This document shows, one piece after another, positions 26,539 through 35,967 of a stretch of 64,000 nucleotides of DNA. The notes below the pieces were generated by a model. It saw only the letters and a list, made by a program, of their open reading frames with translations, did no database searches and was not told the origin of the DNA. Source of the stretch: Armatimonadota bacterium (lineage in GTDB: Bacteria > Armatimonadota > Armatimonadia > Armatimonadales > Armatimonadaceae); assembly GCA_026392155.1 (NCBI GenBank), contig JAPLCP010000079.1, positions 1 through 64,000 on the forward strand, in the 5' to 3' direction. The translations under genes and the position numbers were made by a program. Position 1 is the stretch's first letter, and each line of letters begins with the position of its first letter.

Positions 26539-28362
26539 ATGACCTTCGAAGAACTCGCCTCCAAAGAATGGCTTCTCACCAACGGAATCGGCGGATTCGC
26601 CTCAGGCACGCTCGCCGGTTGCGCCACCCGCCGCTACCACAGCCTCCTCACCGTCGCGCTTGATCCGCCGTCGGGCCGAAGAATGTCGCTCCTCGGCGGC
26701 TTAGATGAAACCGTGATTATCGATGGCGTCGAGTACCCGCTCGCTACGCATATCTATAAAGACGGCACGGTTTTTCCTAATGGCTGGAAATGGCAAGAAA
26801 ACGCCTGGAAAAAGCCAGGAGGATATTGTTGGTCGTTTGCTCTCCCCAAACATGTATCACTGACCAAAACGGTCACAATGATTCCGGGACAAAATACTCT
26901 CCACTGCACCTATGAATTATTTGGCAGTGATGCCTCTGTCCAAATTCGACTTGCGCCGCTGGTTTGCTGGAAAGAGATCCATTCAGAGATGCAGCACTGG
27001 GATGGATTTCCACTTGTTTCTAAAGGTGACGATTCTGCATGGATGATTCAAGCAACACACGACTCACCAGAACTTACTCTTCAAGGAAATCTTGGGACAT
27101 GGGAAAAAGCTGGCTGGTGGAACCAACAGATATTTCATCGAATTGAGGCGGAGCGCGGATTTAATGCGATCGAAGAACTGTATTGCCCTGCCACCCTAAC
27201 AGCTCCATTGGAAATTGGACATCAAGGTCAACTCGTTTTTAAAGCAATGTTAGGATCAGGCTTAGCTGGCCAAGAAGCATTTGAGGCTTGGCATCCGTTC
27301 GGGAATCCAACAGATATTGATTTCCTTGTTCACTCGCTCCGTCAAAAACAAACAAGAACCACAATCCTAGCGGGCTATCCCTGGTTTACCGACTGGGGGC
27401 GCGATACGTTTATTGCACTTCCGGGGCTTTGCTTGACCACGGGACGTGAGGAGATTGCCAAGCAGATTATCCGTGACTTTGTGCCGTGGGTACGCAACGG
27501 CAGAATCCCGAATCGCTTTCCGGACAACGGCGACGAGCCTGCTTATAACAACGTGGACGGGACGCTGTGGTTTCTGCACTGCATCGGGCTGTGCGGGCTG
27601 ACCGACGAGCTCTCTGAGACCATGGAGGCAATAATCGCGGCGCATCTTGAGGGCACAGTCGGGGATGGAATCTACTGCGACTCTGAGGGGCTTCTGCGCT
27701 GCGGCGACGATCACACCAATCTGACATGGATGGATGCGAAGGTGGAGGGGGTGGCGATCACGCCGCGCGATGACCGGCCCGTGGAGGTGCAGGCGCTCTG
27801 GATCAATGCGCTTCGTGTGGCGGGAAAGACGGAACTAGCCGAGAAAGCGACGGCGGCATTTCTGGCGAAGTTCGTACGCCCCGATGGCCTCGGGCTCTAT
27901 GACTGCCTCTTCCCCGATGGCACGCCCGAGGGAGCGATTCGGCCCAACCAGGTGATCGCGGCGGCGCTTTTGGAGTTGCCGGACGAGGTGAACCAAGCAG
28001 TACTGGCCGTCGCGACGGAGCACTTGCTCACGCCGTTTGGCCTGCGCACGCTCTCCCCTGCCGACTCACGGTTCTGCCCACGCTACGAAGGCGGGCCGCA
28101 CCAGCGCGACGCGGCGTATCATCAGGGAACGGTCTGGCCGTGGCTGATCGGGAGCTTCTGCGATCTCACTAAAAAAGTCCACGGCACTGACGCAAATGTC
28201 GCGCCGTTTCTGGCCGAGCTAGAGCGCCACCGAACCGAAGACTTCGGCCTTGGGGGAATCGCAGAGGTCTTTGATGGAGCAGCTCCACACCGGCCAAACG
28301 GTTGTCCATGGCAGGCGTGGAGCCTTGCAGAGGTACTACGGTCGTCTTACCGGGCGGCGTAG
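26539..28362 (+). CDS. Amylo-alpha-1,6-glucosidase (glycogen debranching type)
   Basis: ATG 26539 gives [24 protein letters not shown], the usual start of the GDE family; the upstream part of the ORF is repeat sequence. The 607-residue protein has the N-terminal domain (residues 1-240) and the GH133-like (alpha/alpha)6 domain ([42 protein letters not shown]). It removes alpha-1,6 branches of glycogen. The stretch 26790-27370 has visibly lower GC and different codon choice from both flanks, yet stays in frame. It overlaps the convergent SOD gene by 16 bp. Confidence 0.88.
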   Translation: MTFEELASKEWLLTNGIGGFASGTLAGCATRRYHSLLTVALDPPSGRRMSLLGGLDETVIIDGVEYPLATHIYKDGTVFPNGWKWQENAWKKPGGYCWSFALPKHVSLTKTVTMIPGQNTLHCTYELFGSDASVQIRLAPLVCWKEIHSEMQHWDGFPLVSKGDDSAWMIQATHDSPELTLQGNLGTWEKAGWWNQQIFHRIEAERGFNAIEELYCPATLTAPLEIGHQGQLVFKAMLGSGLAGQEAFEAWHPFGNPTDIDFLVHSLRQKQTRTTILAGYPWFTDWGRDTFIALPGLCLTTGREEIAKQIIRDFVPWVRNGRIPNRFPDNGDEPAYNNVDGTLWFLHCIGLCGLTDELSETMEAIIAAHLEGTVGDGIYCDSEGLLRCGDDHTNLTWMDAKVEGVAITPRDDRPVEVQALWINALRVAGKTELAEKATAAFLAKFVRPDGLGLYDCLFPDGTPEGAIRPNQVIAAALLELPDEVNQAVLAVATEHLLTPFGLRTLSPADSRFCPRYEGGPHQRDAAYHQGTVWPWLIGSFCDLTKKVHGTDANVAPFLAELERHRTEDFGLGGIAEVFDGAAPHRPNGCPWQAWSLAEVLRSSYRAA

Positions 28363-28970
28363 AGCTCGGCGACTTTGTCCCAGTTGATCACGGCCCAGAT
28401 CGCTTCTAGGTACTTGGGGCGGGCGTTGCGGTAGTCAATGTAGTAGGCGTGCTCCCAGACATCAATGCCTAGGATCGGGGTGCCCGTGCAGCCTGCGACG
28501 GCGGTTCCCATGAGCGGGGTGTCCTGGTTGGCGGTGGAGACCACGGAGAGCGTGCCCGCGCCATCGGTGACAAGCCAGGCCCAGCCGGAGCCGAAGCGGG
28601 TTGCGCCTGCCTTGGCGACGGCCTCTTTCAGCGCCTCGAAGGAGCCGAAAGCAGCCGTGATGGCCGTGGCAAGCTCGCCGGAGGGAGCCGATGCGCCGCC
28701 GGGGGTGAGCAGGTCCCAGAACAGAGAGTGGTTGACATGACCACCGGCATTGTTGCGTACCGCGCCACGGATGGCATCGGGGACGGCGGAAAGATTCGAG
28801 ATTAGCGACTCCGCGCTCCAGTCCGCGACTTCGGTGTCTTTAATGGCCGCGTTCAGGTTGGTGACATAGGCAGCGTGGTGCTTGTCGTGGTGGAACTCCA
28901 TCGTCTCCTGGGAGATCACGGGAGCGAGCGCATCGTAGGCATAGGGCAAGGCGGGTAGTTCAATGGACAT
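28347..28970 (-). CDS. sodA: Fe/Mn superoxide dismutase
   Basis: The 207-residue protein has all four metal ligands of the Fe/Mn family: His of [12 protein letters not shown], His of [10 protein letters not shown], Asp of [13 protein letters not shown] and the His in the same motif, plus GSGWAWLV. It converts superoxide to oxygen and peroxide in the cytoplasm. Metal choice cannot be fixed from sequence. No signal peptide is seen. Convergent with the debranching enzyme. Confidence 0.93.
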   Translation of the reverse strand: MSIELPALPYAYDALAPVISQETMEFHHDKHHAAYVTNLNAAIKDTEVADWSAESLISNLSAVPDAIRGAVRNNAGGHVNHSLFWDLLTPGGASAPSGELATAITAAFGSFEALKEAVAKAGATRFGSGWAWLVTDGAGTLSVVSTANQDTPLMGTAVAGCTGTPILGIDVWEHAYYIDYRNARPKYLEAIWAVINWDKVAELYAAR

Positions 28971-29045
28971 AGTGTTTGTTTCCTTCTGGAAAAATATACC
29001 CCAATTGGCGACATAAGTTCACGGTTTTTCGTAGAGTGGTCGTCT

Positions 29046-29651
29046 ATGTGTATGATGAGCGAGATTGAGCTGTTAGAAAGGGCGAAAACCGGCGATGCGG
29101 ATGCTTTCACACGGCTCTGTGAGGCGCACCGGGGCCGGATCTGGCGGACCGTTTCTAGCGTCGCAAAACGTAAATCGGATGCGGAAGACCTGGCACAAGA
29201 GACCCTTCTCAAGGCGTGGCAGGCAATCGGCAGCTACCGGGGCGAGGCATCTCTGGGCTCGTGGCTGACGCGCATTGCGCTCAACACCGCCCACGATCAC
29301 GTGAAGTCCGCCTGGATGCGCCGGGTGCAGTTTTGGAAAGACGACCGCCCAGAGGAGCCCGATGGCTCCGCGCCACTACATGAGCAGACGGAGCGGGCGG
29401 AGACGCAGAGAAAAGTGCGGGCAGCCGTCGCCAAGTTAGGGGAGAAGGAGCGCACCCCCATCCACCTGATCTACTTCGAGGAGTACAGTATCGCCGAGGT
29501 AGCACGGCTGGAAAACGTGCCCGAGAGCACGATTCGCAGCCGGGTCAAGGTGGGGCTCAAGCGGCTCTCGGGTGCCCTCCGAGAGCTGGTCGAGCCGGAG
29601 ATTGAGGGATATCCCCCTTTTCCGTTTAGCACGGGAGAGGGGGCAGGATAG
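29046..29651 (+). CDS. ECF-type RNA polymerase sigma factor
   Basis: Region 2 (about residues 8-75, EDLAQETLLKAWQAIGSYRG) and region 4 (about 130-185, LIYFEEYSIAEVARLEN, VPESTIRSRVKVGLKRL) are clear. No region 3 is present, so it is an ECF sigma. Start is ATG 29046, or 29052/29055. The last 13 residues (PPFPFSTGEGAG region) are encoded by a palindromic repeat, so the natural C-terminus probably ended earlier. The next gene, 8 bp downstream, is a single-pass protein likely acting as anti-sigma. Confidence 0.88.
   Translation: MCMMSEIELLERAKTGDADAFTRLCEAHRGRIWRTVSSVAKRKSDAEDLAQETLLKAWQAIGSYRGEASLGSWLTRIALNTAHDHVKSAWMRRVQFWKDDRPEEPDGSAPLHEQTERAETQRKVRAAVAKLGEKERTPIHLIYFEEYSIAEVARLENVPESTIRSRVKVGLKRLSGALRELVEPEIEGYPPFPFSTGEGAG
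29612..29650. repeat. Palindromic repeat at the 3' end of the sigma gene
   Basis: TCCCCCTTTTCCGTTTAGC, then GGGAGAGGGGGCAGGA: an imperfect member of the C-rich/G-rich hairpin family lying inside the coding region's last codons. Confidence 0.6.
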
Positions 29652-29659
29652 GAAAACCT

Positions 29660-30238
29660 ATGGAGATCGAAGACTTACTCAAAGATGCTGCCGAGTGGCG
29701 GCCTAGTACGGAGATGCCAGCGGACTTAGAGCGCCGTGCCCTCAAAGCCGTACGCCGTCCCCCGCTCCGCCCGATGGGAATCATGCGTCCTCGAAGCGCC
29801 CTCTTCGCCACCGCGCTGGCCGGAGTCGCCTGTTTCTTTATGATAGGCCGAGTCGGGCAAAAGCCCCTTGAGCCTGTTGGAGTGCCCGTAGCGATCGCCG
29901 ATACCCGTCCTACACCAGCTCCAACACGCGAGCATATCAAGGAAACGCTTCCGATAAAGCCACAAATAGATCGACAAGCCAAGAGGTCCAAAAAGCGAAA
30001 AACATCACGGCGACAATCCCCTTTGACGCAGCGTTTGCCTGTGGCGCTTGACACCGTTTCTGACTCTGTCATTGTTGGAAGCCGAGTGGCGGTGGATGCT
30101 CCCGTCTATACTCCCGCCTACTACGCCGAGCCCTCCTCCGATGGGGAGAGCACAAAATACACCCCAGTGAAGGTCGCCCTCGACGATCCCGATGTTATTT
30201 ACTCAGAATCACCATCCGAATTTCAAAAGGAGAATTAA
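29660..30238 (+). CDS. Probable anti-sigma factor, single-pass membrane protein
   Basis: The 192-residue protein has a short cytoplasmic N-terminus (EIEDLLKDAAEWRPST), one membrane segment around residues 48-66 (ALFATALAGVACFFMIG) and a Pro/Lys/Arg-rich, likely disordered outer part. No ZAS His-Cys motif is visible. Its position 8 bp after the ECF sigma and 3 bp before an STN-domain protein suggests an anti-sigma role, as inference. Confidence 0.55.
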   Translation: MEIEDLLKDAAEWRPSTEMPADLERRALKAVRRPPLRPMGIMRPRSALFATALAGVACFFMIGRVGQKPLEPVGVPVAIADTRPTPAPTREHIKETLPIKPQIDRQAKRSKKRKTSRRQSPLTQRLPVALDTVSDSVIVGSRVAVDAPVYTPAYYAEPSSDGESTKYTPVKVALDDPDVIYSESPSEFQKEN

Positions 30239-30241
30239 TCC

Positions 30242-31465
30242 ATGAAATCTTTACTCACTCTTGCGCTCGCGGTAGCGCTTACCTCAACGACCGTCGCACA
30301 AGACTCACAGCGCCCCGCTCAGCCGCCCCGTGCCTCTGGAGCCGGTCGGGTGACAGCGGCTACGTCCAGTAGCCCAGATTGGTTTAGCAAGACCATCAAT
30401 CTCGACATTAAAAATGCCACACTGGCCGAAGCCATCAAGAAGATACTGGAGGAGGCTGATGTCAAAGTGACAAAGATTGACGATCAGCTAGAGCCCAATA
30501 AAAAGAACAAGCTCAGCCTAAAACTCGATGGCGTGAATGTACGCGATGCCCTCGCCGCAGTCTCCCGGCTCTACGCCGCGCAGGCCTTTGTTCTCTCCGA
30601 AGACGGTAAAACGACCATTGAGCTCAAGAATCGCGTGGCAGAGGCGGTCGGTGGAGGCGGGGGGGGGCTCGGTACCAGTATCTTCGTCGCTGGCAATGCA
30701 GAGCGCTACAAAGACCTGCCAGATAGGAAGATTCATATTAAAGTCCAAGAAGGAACCGCACTGGATGTCGTGAAAGCAATCTGTGAGAAAGCGGGACTTG
30801 ACTATGAGCTGGATGCAGACCTGAAAGGCGGGAGCAAAGTCAGCATGACCATGACGAATGTCTCCGTGGGCAATGCACTCGATAACGCAGCAGGTCTCTT
30901 GCAGTGTGGCTGGAAGGCAGAGAAAAAGGGCAGCAAGGTCAAGATCTATTTTGGCAAAAAGTACCCGAGCCAATCGCTCTTCGGGAATGCGGGACGCCTT
31001 GTCCTCCCCACCATGCCCGAGCTTCCCATTGTGAGCAATCTCTTTACACGAGGCGCCTCACTCCCAAGCAAGCGTGTCTCGCTCGATAAGAGGAGCACAG
31101 ATGTGCGGGAGTGCCTAAAAGAGATCCTCCAGCAGGCCGATCTGAGCTACGCCCTCGCCGATGACCTGCCCAGCGATCCAAAGTCGTTCACGTTCTCGAA
31201 TGTCCCCCTCGCAATGGCACTCGACATGATCTGCGCGAGCATCGAAGTGGGCTGGACGACCGAGGGAAGCGCCGATGGAAAGCCCATCGTCAAGGTAGGA
31301 AAGCGCTACAAAGGCCGCAGCAGGAGCCGCTCCAGCTTCTCATCGTACACGTCGATGCCGACTCTGTCTCGCGACAGCAGCCTGGCAGAGATGTACCGTG
31401 CAGCCCGTCCCGTGGCACCACGTTTTAGCTTGCCCGCGCCGCGCATTCCTCTGGAGTGCTTGTAG
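30242..31465 (+). CDS. Secreted protein with three STN/secretin-N-like domains
   Basis: After a signal peptide (MKSLLTLALAVALTSTTVAQ) come three similar blocks of 70-80 residues, each with the beta-alpha-beta STN / secretin N0 pattern: ISLDIKNATLAEAIKKILEEA-type at about 48, IHIKVQEGTALDVVKAICEKAG at about 162, and VSLDKRSTDVRECLKEILQQA at about 276. A Gly run (GGGGGGLG) separates blocks 1 and 2. There is no secretin barrel or TonB receptor. Following an ECF sigma and a membrane anti-sigma, it may be the periplasmic sensing component of that switch. Confidence 0.65.
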   Translation: MKSLLTLALAVALTSTTVAQDSQRPAQPPRASGAGRVTAATSSSPDWFSKTINLDIKNATLAEAIKKILEEADVKVTKIDDQLEPNKKNKLSLKLDGVNVRDALAAVSRLYAAQAFVLSEDGKTTIELKNRVAEAVGGGGGGLGTSIFVAGNAERYKDLPDRKIHIKVQEGTALDVVKAICEKAGLDYELDADLKGGSKVSMTMTNVSVGNALDNAAGLLQCGWKAEKKGSKVKIYFGKKYPSQSLFGNAGRLVLPTMPELPIVSNLFTRGASLPSKRVSLDKRSTDVRECLKEILQQADLSYALADDLPSDPKSFTFSNVPLAMALDMICASIEVGWTTEGSADGKPIVKVGKRYKGRSRSRSSFSSYTSMPTLSRDSSLAEMYRAARPVAPRFSLPAPRIPLECL

Positions 31466-31502
31466 AGGAGTTTGCCCTGTCGGTGGCGAAAACGTAGCCA
31501 TT

Positions 31503-32502
31503 ATGCCACAGGTAGACATGCCGCTGGAGCGGCTCCTAGAGTACACGGGGCGCAATCCGCGCCCCGTTGATTTTGATGCGTACTGGGACAACGCCCTCGC
31601 CGAGCTGGACTCCCACGAACCGCAAGTCGAGCTGATCCCCCACTCGCTAAAAACCCATAATGTCGAGTGCTTTGAGCTTTGGTTCACGGGGATTGGTGGC
31701 GCGAGAATCTACGCCAAGTATCTAAGGCCGAAAAAAAGCACCACGCCCCACCCTGCGATTGTGGAGTTTCACGGCTACTCAGGCCACTCAGGCGACTGGA
31801 TCGGCAAGCTACCCTACGTGGCGCAGGGCTACTCCATCGCCTCGCTGGACTGCCGCGGTCAAGGGGGAAAGTCCGAGGATTTGGGCGGCGTCAAGGGCAA
31901 TACGCTCCGGGGCCATATTATCCGTGGCCTCGCCGATAGCCCCGAGAAGCTTCCATATTATCCGTGGCCTCGCCGATAGCCCCGAGAAGCTTTACTACCG
32001 CAACGTCTACCTAGACACCGCGCTACTCGCCCGGATCGTGATGGGCTTCGACGAAGTCGACGCGAGCCGAGTTGGGGCGCTGGGAGGGTCGCAGGGCGGC
32101 GGACTGACACTGGCCTGCGCCTCGCTCACCCCAAGTCTCAAGAAAGCCGCCCCGACGTTCCCGTTTCTCTGTGACTTCAAGCGCGTCTGGGAGATGGACT
32201 TGGCCAAAGGAGCCTACGAGGAGCTGGCCACGTTTTTCCGCAACTTCGACCCGCGCCACGAGCAAGAGGACTTGTGGTGGGAGCGCCTGGGCTATATTGA
32301 CAACCAGCACTTGGCAGCTAGAATTCGCGCCGAGGTGCTGATGCCTGTCGCCCTCATGGACACGATCTCCCCTCCGAGGACCCAGTTCCCCGCTTATAAC
32401 AAGATCACCAGCAAGAAAAACCTCGTCCTCTACCCCGACTTCGGCCACGAGGGCCTGCCGGGCTGCAACGACATTGTTTTTGATTTTATGAGCGATCTTT
32501 AG
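31503..32502 (+). pseudogene. AXE1-type acetyl esterase, frame broken by a 40-bp duplication
   Basis: ATG 31503 reads MPQVDMPLERLLEYTGRNPR, then HGYSGHSGDWIG; the second half, in another frame, has the nucleophile elbow GALGGSQGGGLTLA and the catalytic His in PDFGHEGLPG. The two halves join correctly if one copy of a perfect 40-bp tandem repeat is removed; the result would be 319 residues, the normal length of acetylxylan-esterase/cephalosporin-C-deacetylase family proteins that remove acetyl groups from sugars. As it stands, translation stops at 31979. Next gene is 24 bp away, suggesting an operon. Confidence 0.85.
31913..31992. repeat. Perfect 40-bp tandem duplication
   Basis: 31913-31952 and 31953-31992 are identical. 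The unit length is not a multiple of three, so it shifts the esterase frame. Perfect identity points to a recent event or an assembly fault. Confidence 0.95.
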
Positions 32503-32526
32503 AGAAACCGTTAGGACACTTTTAAA

Positions 32527-33462
32527 ATGCTTTCCCTCTCGTTCTACGACACAAAGCCCTACGACCGCGAGTACTTCGAAAAGGTGACTGGTATCGAAAA
32601 CCTCAAGGTCACGTTTCATGAGTTTCGCCTCACCACCGAGACCGCTAGCAGCGCAGAGGGAGCACAAGCCGTCTGTGTGTTCGTCAACGATCTGCTGGAT
32701 GCCCCGTGTCTCAAGCAGCTCTACGACCGAGGAGTCCGGCTCGTGACACTTCGCTGTGCAGGCTTCAATAACGTGGATCTCATGGCGGCAAAGGCGCTGG
32801 GCATGGTCGTCACACGGGTGCCTGCCTACTCGCCCTATGCCGTCGCGGAGCACACCGTGGCGCTCTTGCTGGCACTTAACCGAAAAATCCATCGTGCCTA
32901 TAACCGCGTCCGTGAGCATAATTTTTCTCTCAACGGGCTGGTGGGCTTTGATCTGCACGGCAAGACCGTCGGGATTGTCGGCACAGGCAAGATCGGGCGT
33001 GTCGCAGCACAGATTTTCCGAGGGTTCGGCACCGAAGTGCTCGCCTACGACCCCTCCCCGTCCTTGGAGTGGGCGGCCGAACACCGCATTGGCTATGTGG
33101 ACTTCTCCACCCTGCTTTCCAAAAGCGATATTATCTCGCTGCATCTGCCCCTGACACCCGAGTCGCGCTATCTGCTCAATACGGAGACGCTGGCCCAACT
33201 GAAGCCAGGAGCCTATCTAATCAACACCAGTCGAGGCAAGCTTGTGGAGACCAAGGCTCTCATCAATATGCTCAAAGCGGGCACGTTAGGGGGGGTGGCG
33301 CTGGATGTCTACGAGGCTGAGGAAGGCTTGTTCTTCGAGGACTACTCCAGCGAGGTACTCCAAGACGACGAGATCTCCCGCCTTTTGACATTCCCCAACG
33401 TGCTCATTACGTCCCACCAAGGGTTTCTCACCCAGGAAGCACTGGGCGAGATTGCAATCTGA
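32527..33462 (+). CDS. D-2-hydroxyacid dehydrogenase (D-lactate-like), short C-terminus
   Basis: Residues 100-285 hold the NAD-binding core: GIVGTGKIGRVAAQIFRGFG, the Arg of INTSRGKLVET, Glu of the DVYEAEEGLFFED block and His of VLITSHQGFLT, the R-E-H set for reduction of a 2-keto acid. The match is best to LdhA-type D-lactate dehydrogenases of about 330 residues. It ends at 311 in EALGEIAI, so roughly 20 residues of the C-terminal helix are absent and shuffled relic sequence follows. Activity may be reduced. Confidence 0.82.
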   Translation: MLSLSFYDTKPYDREYFEKVTGIENLKVTFHEFRLTTETASSAEGAQAVCVFVNDLLDAPCLKQLYDRGVRLVTLRCAGFNNVDLMAAKALGMVVTRVPAYSPYAVAEHTVALLLALNRKIHRAYNRVREHNFSLNGLVGFDLHGKTVGIVGTGKIGRVAAQIFRGFGTEVLAYDPSPSLEWAAEHRIGYVDFSTLLSKSDIISLHLPLTPESRYLLNTETLAQLKPGAYLINTSRGKLVETKALINMLKAGTLGGVALDVYEAEEGLFFEDYSSEVLQDDEISRLLTFPNVLITSHQGFLTQEALGEIAI

Positions 33463-33504
33463 GTGCCGAGGGCAAGCCCCTGCTGCCAGGCTCGACTCTC
33501 TCTC

Positions 33505-33640
33505 CGTGATCGGGGCTCGCCGAGCCCCGAGAATGTCGCGGCGCTCAAGGCAAGTGGCCTCAGACTAGGAATCTATCAGCACTCAGTTTGCGGTCAACAA
33601 CAATCATGAGATCATCTTTGATTTTATGAGCGAGCTCTGA
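33505..33640 (+). pseudogene. Fragments of sugar-isomerase and esterase paralogues
   Basis: Bases 33530-33562 match the sugar isomerase gene near 35075 almost exactly (GAGAATGTCGCGGCGCTCAA), translating to GSPSPENVAALKASGL. Bases 33606-33640 encode EIIFDFMSEL, stop, like the esterase tail DIVFDFMSDL at 32470-32502. Two different gene pieces are thus joined behind the shortened dehydrogenase. Confidence 0.75.
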
Positions 33641-34794
33641 GGTTTGGGCTTTCGAAACTGCTGTGGAGCCTCGACCAGGCGATAAAAAACCCGCCCTGCG
33701 ATCACCAAAAACGGCAGAATGACGAAGAGCGCGACGGCAAATGTGGCGGTGGGGGAGAGTCCAAGAAGCGACAGCTTGCTGGAGATAAGCTGAAACAAGG
33801 GCAAGTGTACCAGGTAAACGCTAAAGGAGATCGTCCCGAACCCTTTGAGCGCACGAGCGGGAAGCTGTGAGAGCCAAGGTGCCTCGCTCATTCGGCCAAC
33901 CTCGATGATAATCAGAGCAAACGTGATTCCCCAGAGCTGGTCAAACCAGCAACCAAAGATTGGGCCAAACTGCGGCGGCGCTTGTGAGATCAGTAGGAGA
34001 TTTAGAGTCATCAGGCCCAGCGCAAAGAGAGCAAAGCTAGGGACAGGGGCGTTTCTTTGGCGAGCCACCAGCAGCGCGGCCCCCATGCCACAGACAAACT
34101 CAAAAAGGCGTCCGGGGAGTGCGTAGTAGGTCGCCACACCGATGGCAAAGTCCGGCAGGCTCTCCGAGAGCTTGGGATGAAGCTCGTGCATGAGTGTCTG
34201 CCACAAGAGTGCCAGAACCAACGTCGCTCCCAAGGTCTTGTGCAGACCAACGCGGCGCATGAGCAGGATCATGAGCGGAAACGCAGCGTAGAGCTGGACT
34301 TCTAACCCAAGCGACCAGAAGGCAATATTGCTCGTCGTCACGGTCTGTGGGAAGCAGTTCTGGAGACACAAAAGATGGACTGGAATGTCCCACCAGACGG
34401 TTGGCCTCTGTAGCAGTGACGGTGCTAGATAAGACAGAGTGCAAAACAAGGCAAGCGCCACATAGTATGGTGGCAAGATGCGCTGTGCACGCTTTCGGAT
34501 AAATTCCTTGAGATTTAGAGGCACAGAGCTTAGAGATCCACTACGGACCAGTGGCCACATCAAACAAAAACCTGAGAGTACCAAAAAGAGATGAACACCC
34601 AAGTATCCCCACCGGGCCGCGCCCCGAATCACACTCACGGCAGGTTCTAAGAGTGGCCCAACCTGAGGAAGGGGAGGAAGTAGCTCGTGCTCATGATGGA
34701 TCAATACCAGCAAGCATGCCAAGCCACGCAAGAGATCAATAAATTCCAGTCGTGAAGGAGCCTTTGATGCCTGAACAGGCATTTCTTGAGACAT
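33604..34794 (-). CDS. Acyltransferase 3 family membrane protein
   Basis: The 396-residue protein has the Acyltransf_3 start (LEFIDLLRGLACLLVLIHHEHE, with the conserved R and H) and about ten membrane segments, ending LFVILPFLVIAGRVFYRLVEAP. Family members (OafA-like) move acetyl or other acyl groups onto envelope sugars. The final residues (SSLIKSKMIS) are antisense to the esterase relic, so the reading frame has been extended into debris at its 3' end. Confidence 0.82.
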   Translation of the reverse strand: MSQEMPVQASKAPSRLEFIDLLRGLACLLVLIHHEHELLPPLPQVGPLLEPAVSVIRGAARWGYLGVHLFLVLSGFCLMWPLVRSGSLSSVPLNLKEFIRKRAQRILPPYYVALALFCTLSYLAPSLLQRPTVWWDIPVHLLCLQNCFPQTVTTSNIAFWSLGLEVQLYAAFPLMILLMRRVGLHKTLGATLVLALLWQTLMHELHPKLSESLPDFAIGVATYYALPGRLFEFVCGMGAALLVARQRNAPVPSFALFALGLMTLNLLLISQAPPQFGPIFGCWFDQLWGITFALIIIEVGRMSEAPWLSQLPARALKGFGTISFSVYLVHLPLFQLISSKLSLLGLSPTATFAVALFVILPFLVIAGRVFYRLVEAPQQFRKPKPQSSLIKSKMIS

Positions 34795-34955
34795 ATCTTA
34801 GATTGTCGGAGAGGGATTGAGACAAGCCGATAGATTCCCCAAAAACAGGTATTCCTTCGGGGACTGACTTAGGAGGCTAACTTGTCGTATACTAAAACAG
34901 CAAAAGTGAGAGTACCAGTATCCGGCTCTTGCACATTACCAAGGTTAGGAAAACA

Positions 34956-35813
34956 ATGATTTCAGTAGGATTTCGGATTCCGGGGGCGCTAGGGCGCATC
35001 CCCTTTGCAGAGATGGCGGCTTGGGCCGCTGAGAGTGGCTTTGGCTCCATTGATGTGGGTTCGCCAAACCCAGAGAATGTCGCGGCGCTCAAGGCAAGTG
35101 GCCTCGGGCTCGGGACATGCGATCTGGGCGGCACGCGTGAGCTGCTCTCGCCCGATGAAGCGGTGCAGAAGCAGGGCATTGAGACCTGTAGCAACGCTCT
35201 GGAGGCCATGGCGGCGCAGGGCTTTACCAAGGCCTTCACCACCTTCAACCCGCCCGACAGCAGCCAGAGCCGCCGCGTGAGCCTGGAGAACTGGAGCAAG
35301 AGCTTCCCCGAAGTGGCAAAAGTCGCGGCGCGGGTAGGCGTGCGAATCGCCGTGGAGGGCTGGCCGGGGCCCAACAACAATGCTTTAGGCGTGACTCCCG
35401 AGACACTCCGCGCGATGTTTGCCGTCGTCCCTGGTGAGGAGTTTGGGATCAACTACGACCCTAGCCACCTCGTGCGTATCGGCGTGGACTACCAGAGGTT
35501 TCTGCGTGAGTTCGGGGGCCGTGCGATCCATGCGCACGGCAAAGACACCCAGCTCGACGGCGACGGTGCCTATCTCTATGGCAATCTAGGGCCTAGCCTC
35601 GACCGCCCGGTGCACTGCGGCGGCGGCGACTGGCGCTACTGCATCCCCGGCGAGGGCGTCGTCAACTGGGCCTGGGTTCTCGGTGAGCTTCAGCGCCACG
35701 GCTTCGACGACACCATTGCGATTGAGCTGGAGGACTTCCGCTACAACGGCAGTGTCGAGGGCGACAAGCTCGGCCTGATCCGCGCCAAAGCCAATCTCAC
35801 GCCTTATCTCTAA
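34956..35813 (+). CDS. Sugar phosphate isomerase/epimerase (xylose-isomerase-like TIM barrel)
   Basis: Start at ATG 34956 (MISVGFRIPGALGRIPFAEM). The 285-residue protein has the AP-endonuclease-2-like TIM barrel with metal-site residues: Glu of IAVEGWPGP, Asp-His of NYDPSHLVRIGVD, His of IHAHGKDT, and Glu of IAIELEDFRY. Such enzymes isomerise or epimerise sugars or inositols. A duplicate fragment of this gene lies 1.5 kb upstream, showing that a second copy once existed. A TATACT box near 34887 could be its promoter. Confidence 0.83.
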   Translation: MISVGFRIPGALGRIPFAEMAAWAAESGFGSIDVGSPNPENVAALKASGLGLGTCDLGGTRELLSPDEAVQKQGIETCSNALEAMAAQGFTKAFTTFNPPDSSQSRRVSLENWSKSFPEVAKVAARVGVRIAVEGWPGPNNNALGVTPETLRAMFAVVPGEEFGINYDPSHLVRIGVDYQRFLREFGGRAIHAHGKDTQLDGDGAYLYGNLGPSLDRPVHCGGGDWRYCIPGEGVVNWAWVLGELQRHGFDDTIAIELEDFRYNGSVEGDKLGLIRAKANLTPYL

Positions 35814-35821
35814 ACGCCCCA

Positions 35822-35967
35822 TCGCCGCCGGTTGAAAACCGGCGTCTGCAGTGGCGTCGTTCCTCCGCCGCAAAGCCCGTGGCGGGCTGGGAAACAGAGC
35901 CCGTAGCCCGGCACGGGCTTTGCAGCCACAGGCTACTGCAGACGCCGATTTCAATCGGCGGTCAATG
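35822..35967. repeat. Long interrupted palindrome between convergent genes
   Basis: The outer arms read CCGCCGGTTGAAAACCGGCG and CGCCGATTTCAATCGGCGG, each a hairpin by itself and together near-complementary; an inner pair uses AAAGCCCGTG / CACGGGCTTTG. Related inner sequence is found at 57127-57265 (GCCACAGGCT / GCCGCAGGCT blocks). It looks like a REP/BIME-type element and may serve as a two-way terminator. Confidence 0.75.

Noticed and set aside
31398-31979. 193-residue ORF start at 31398
   Set aside because: This start lies inside the previous gene; ATG 31503 fits the esterase family.
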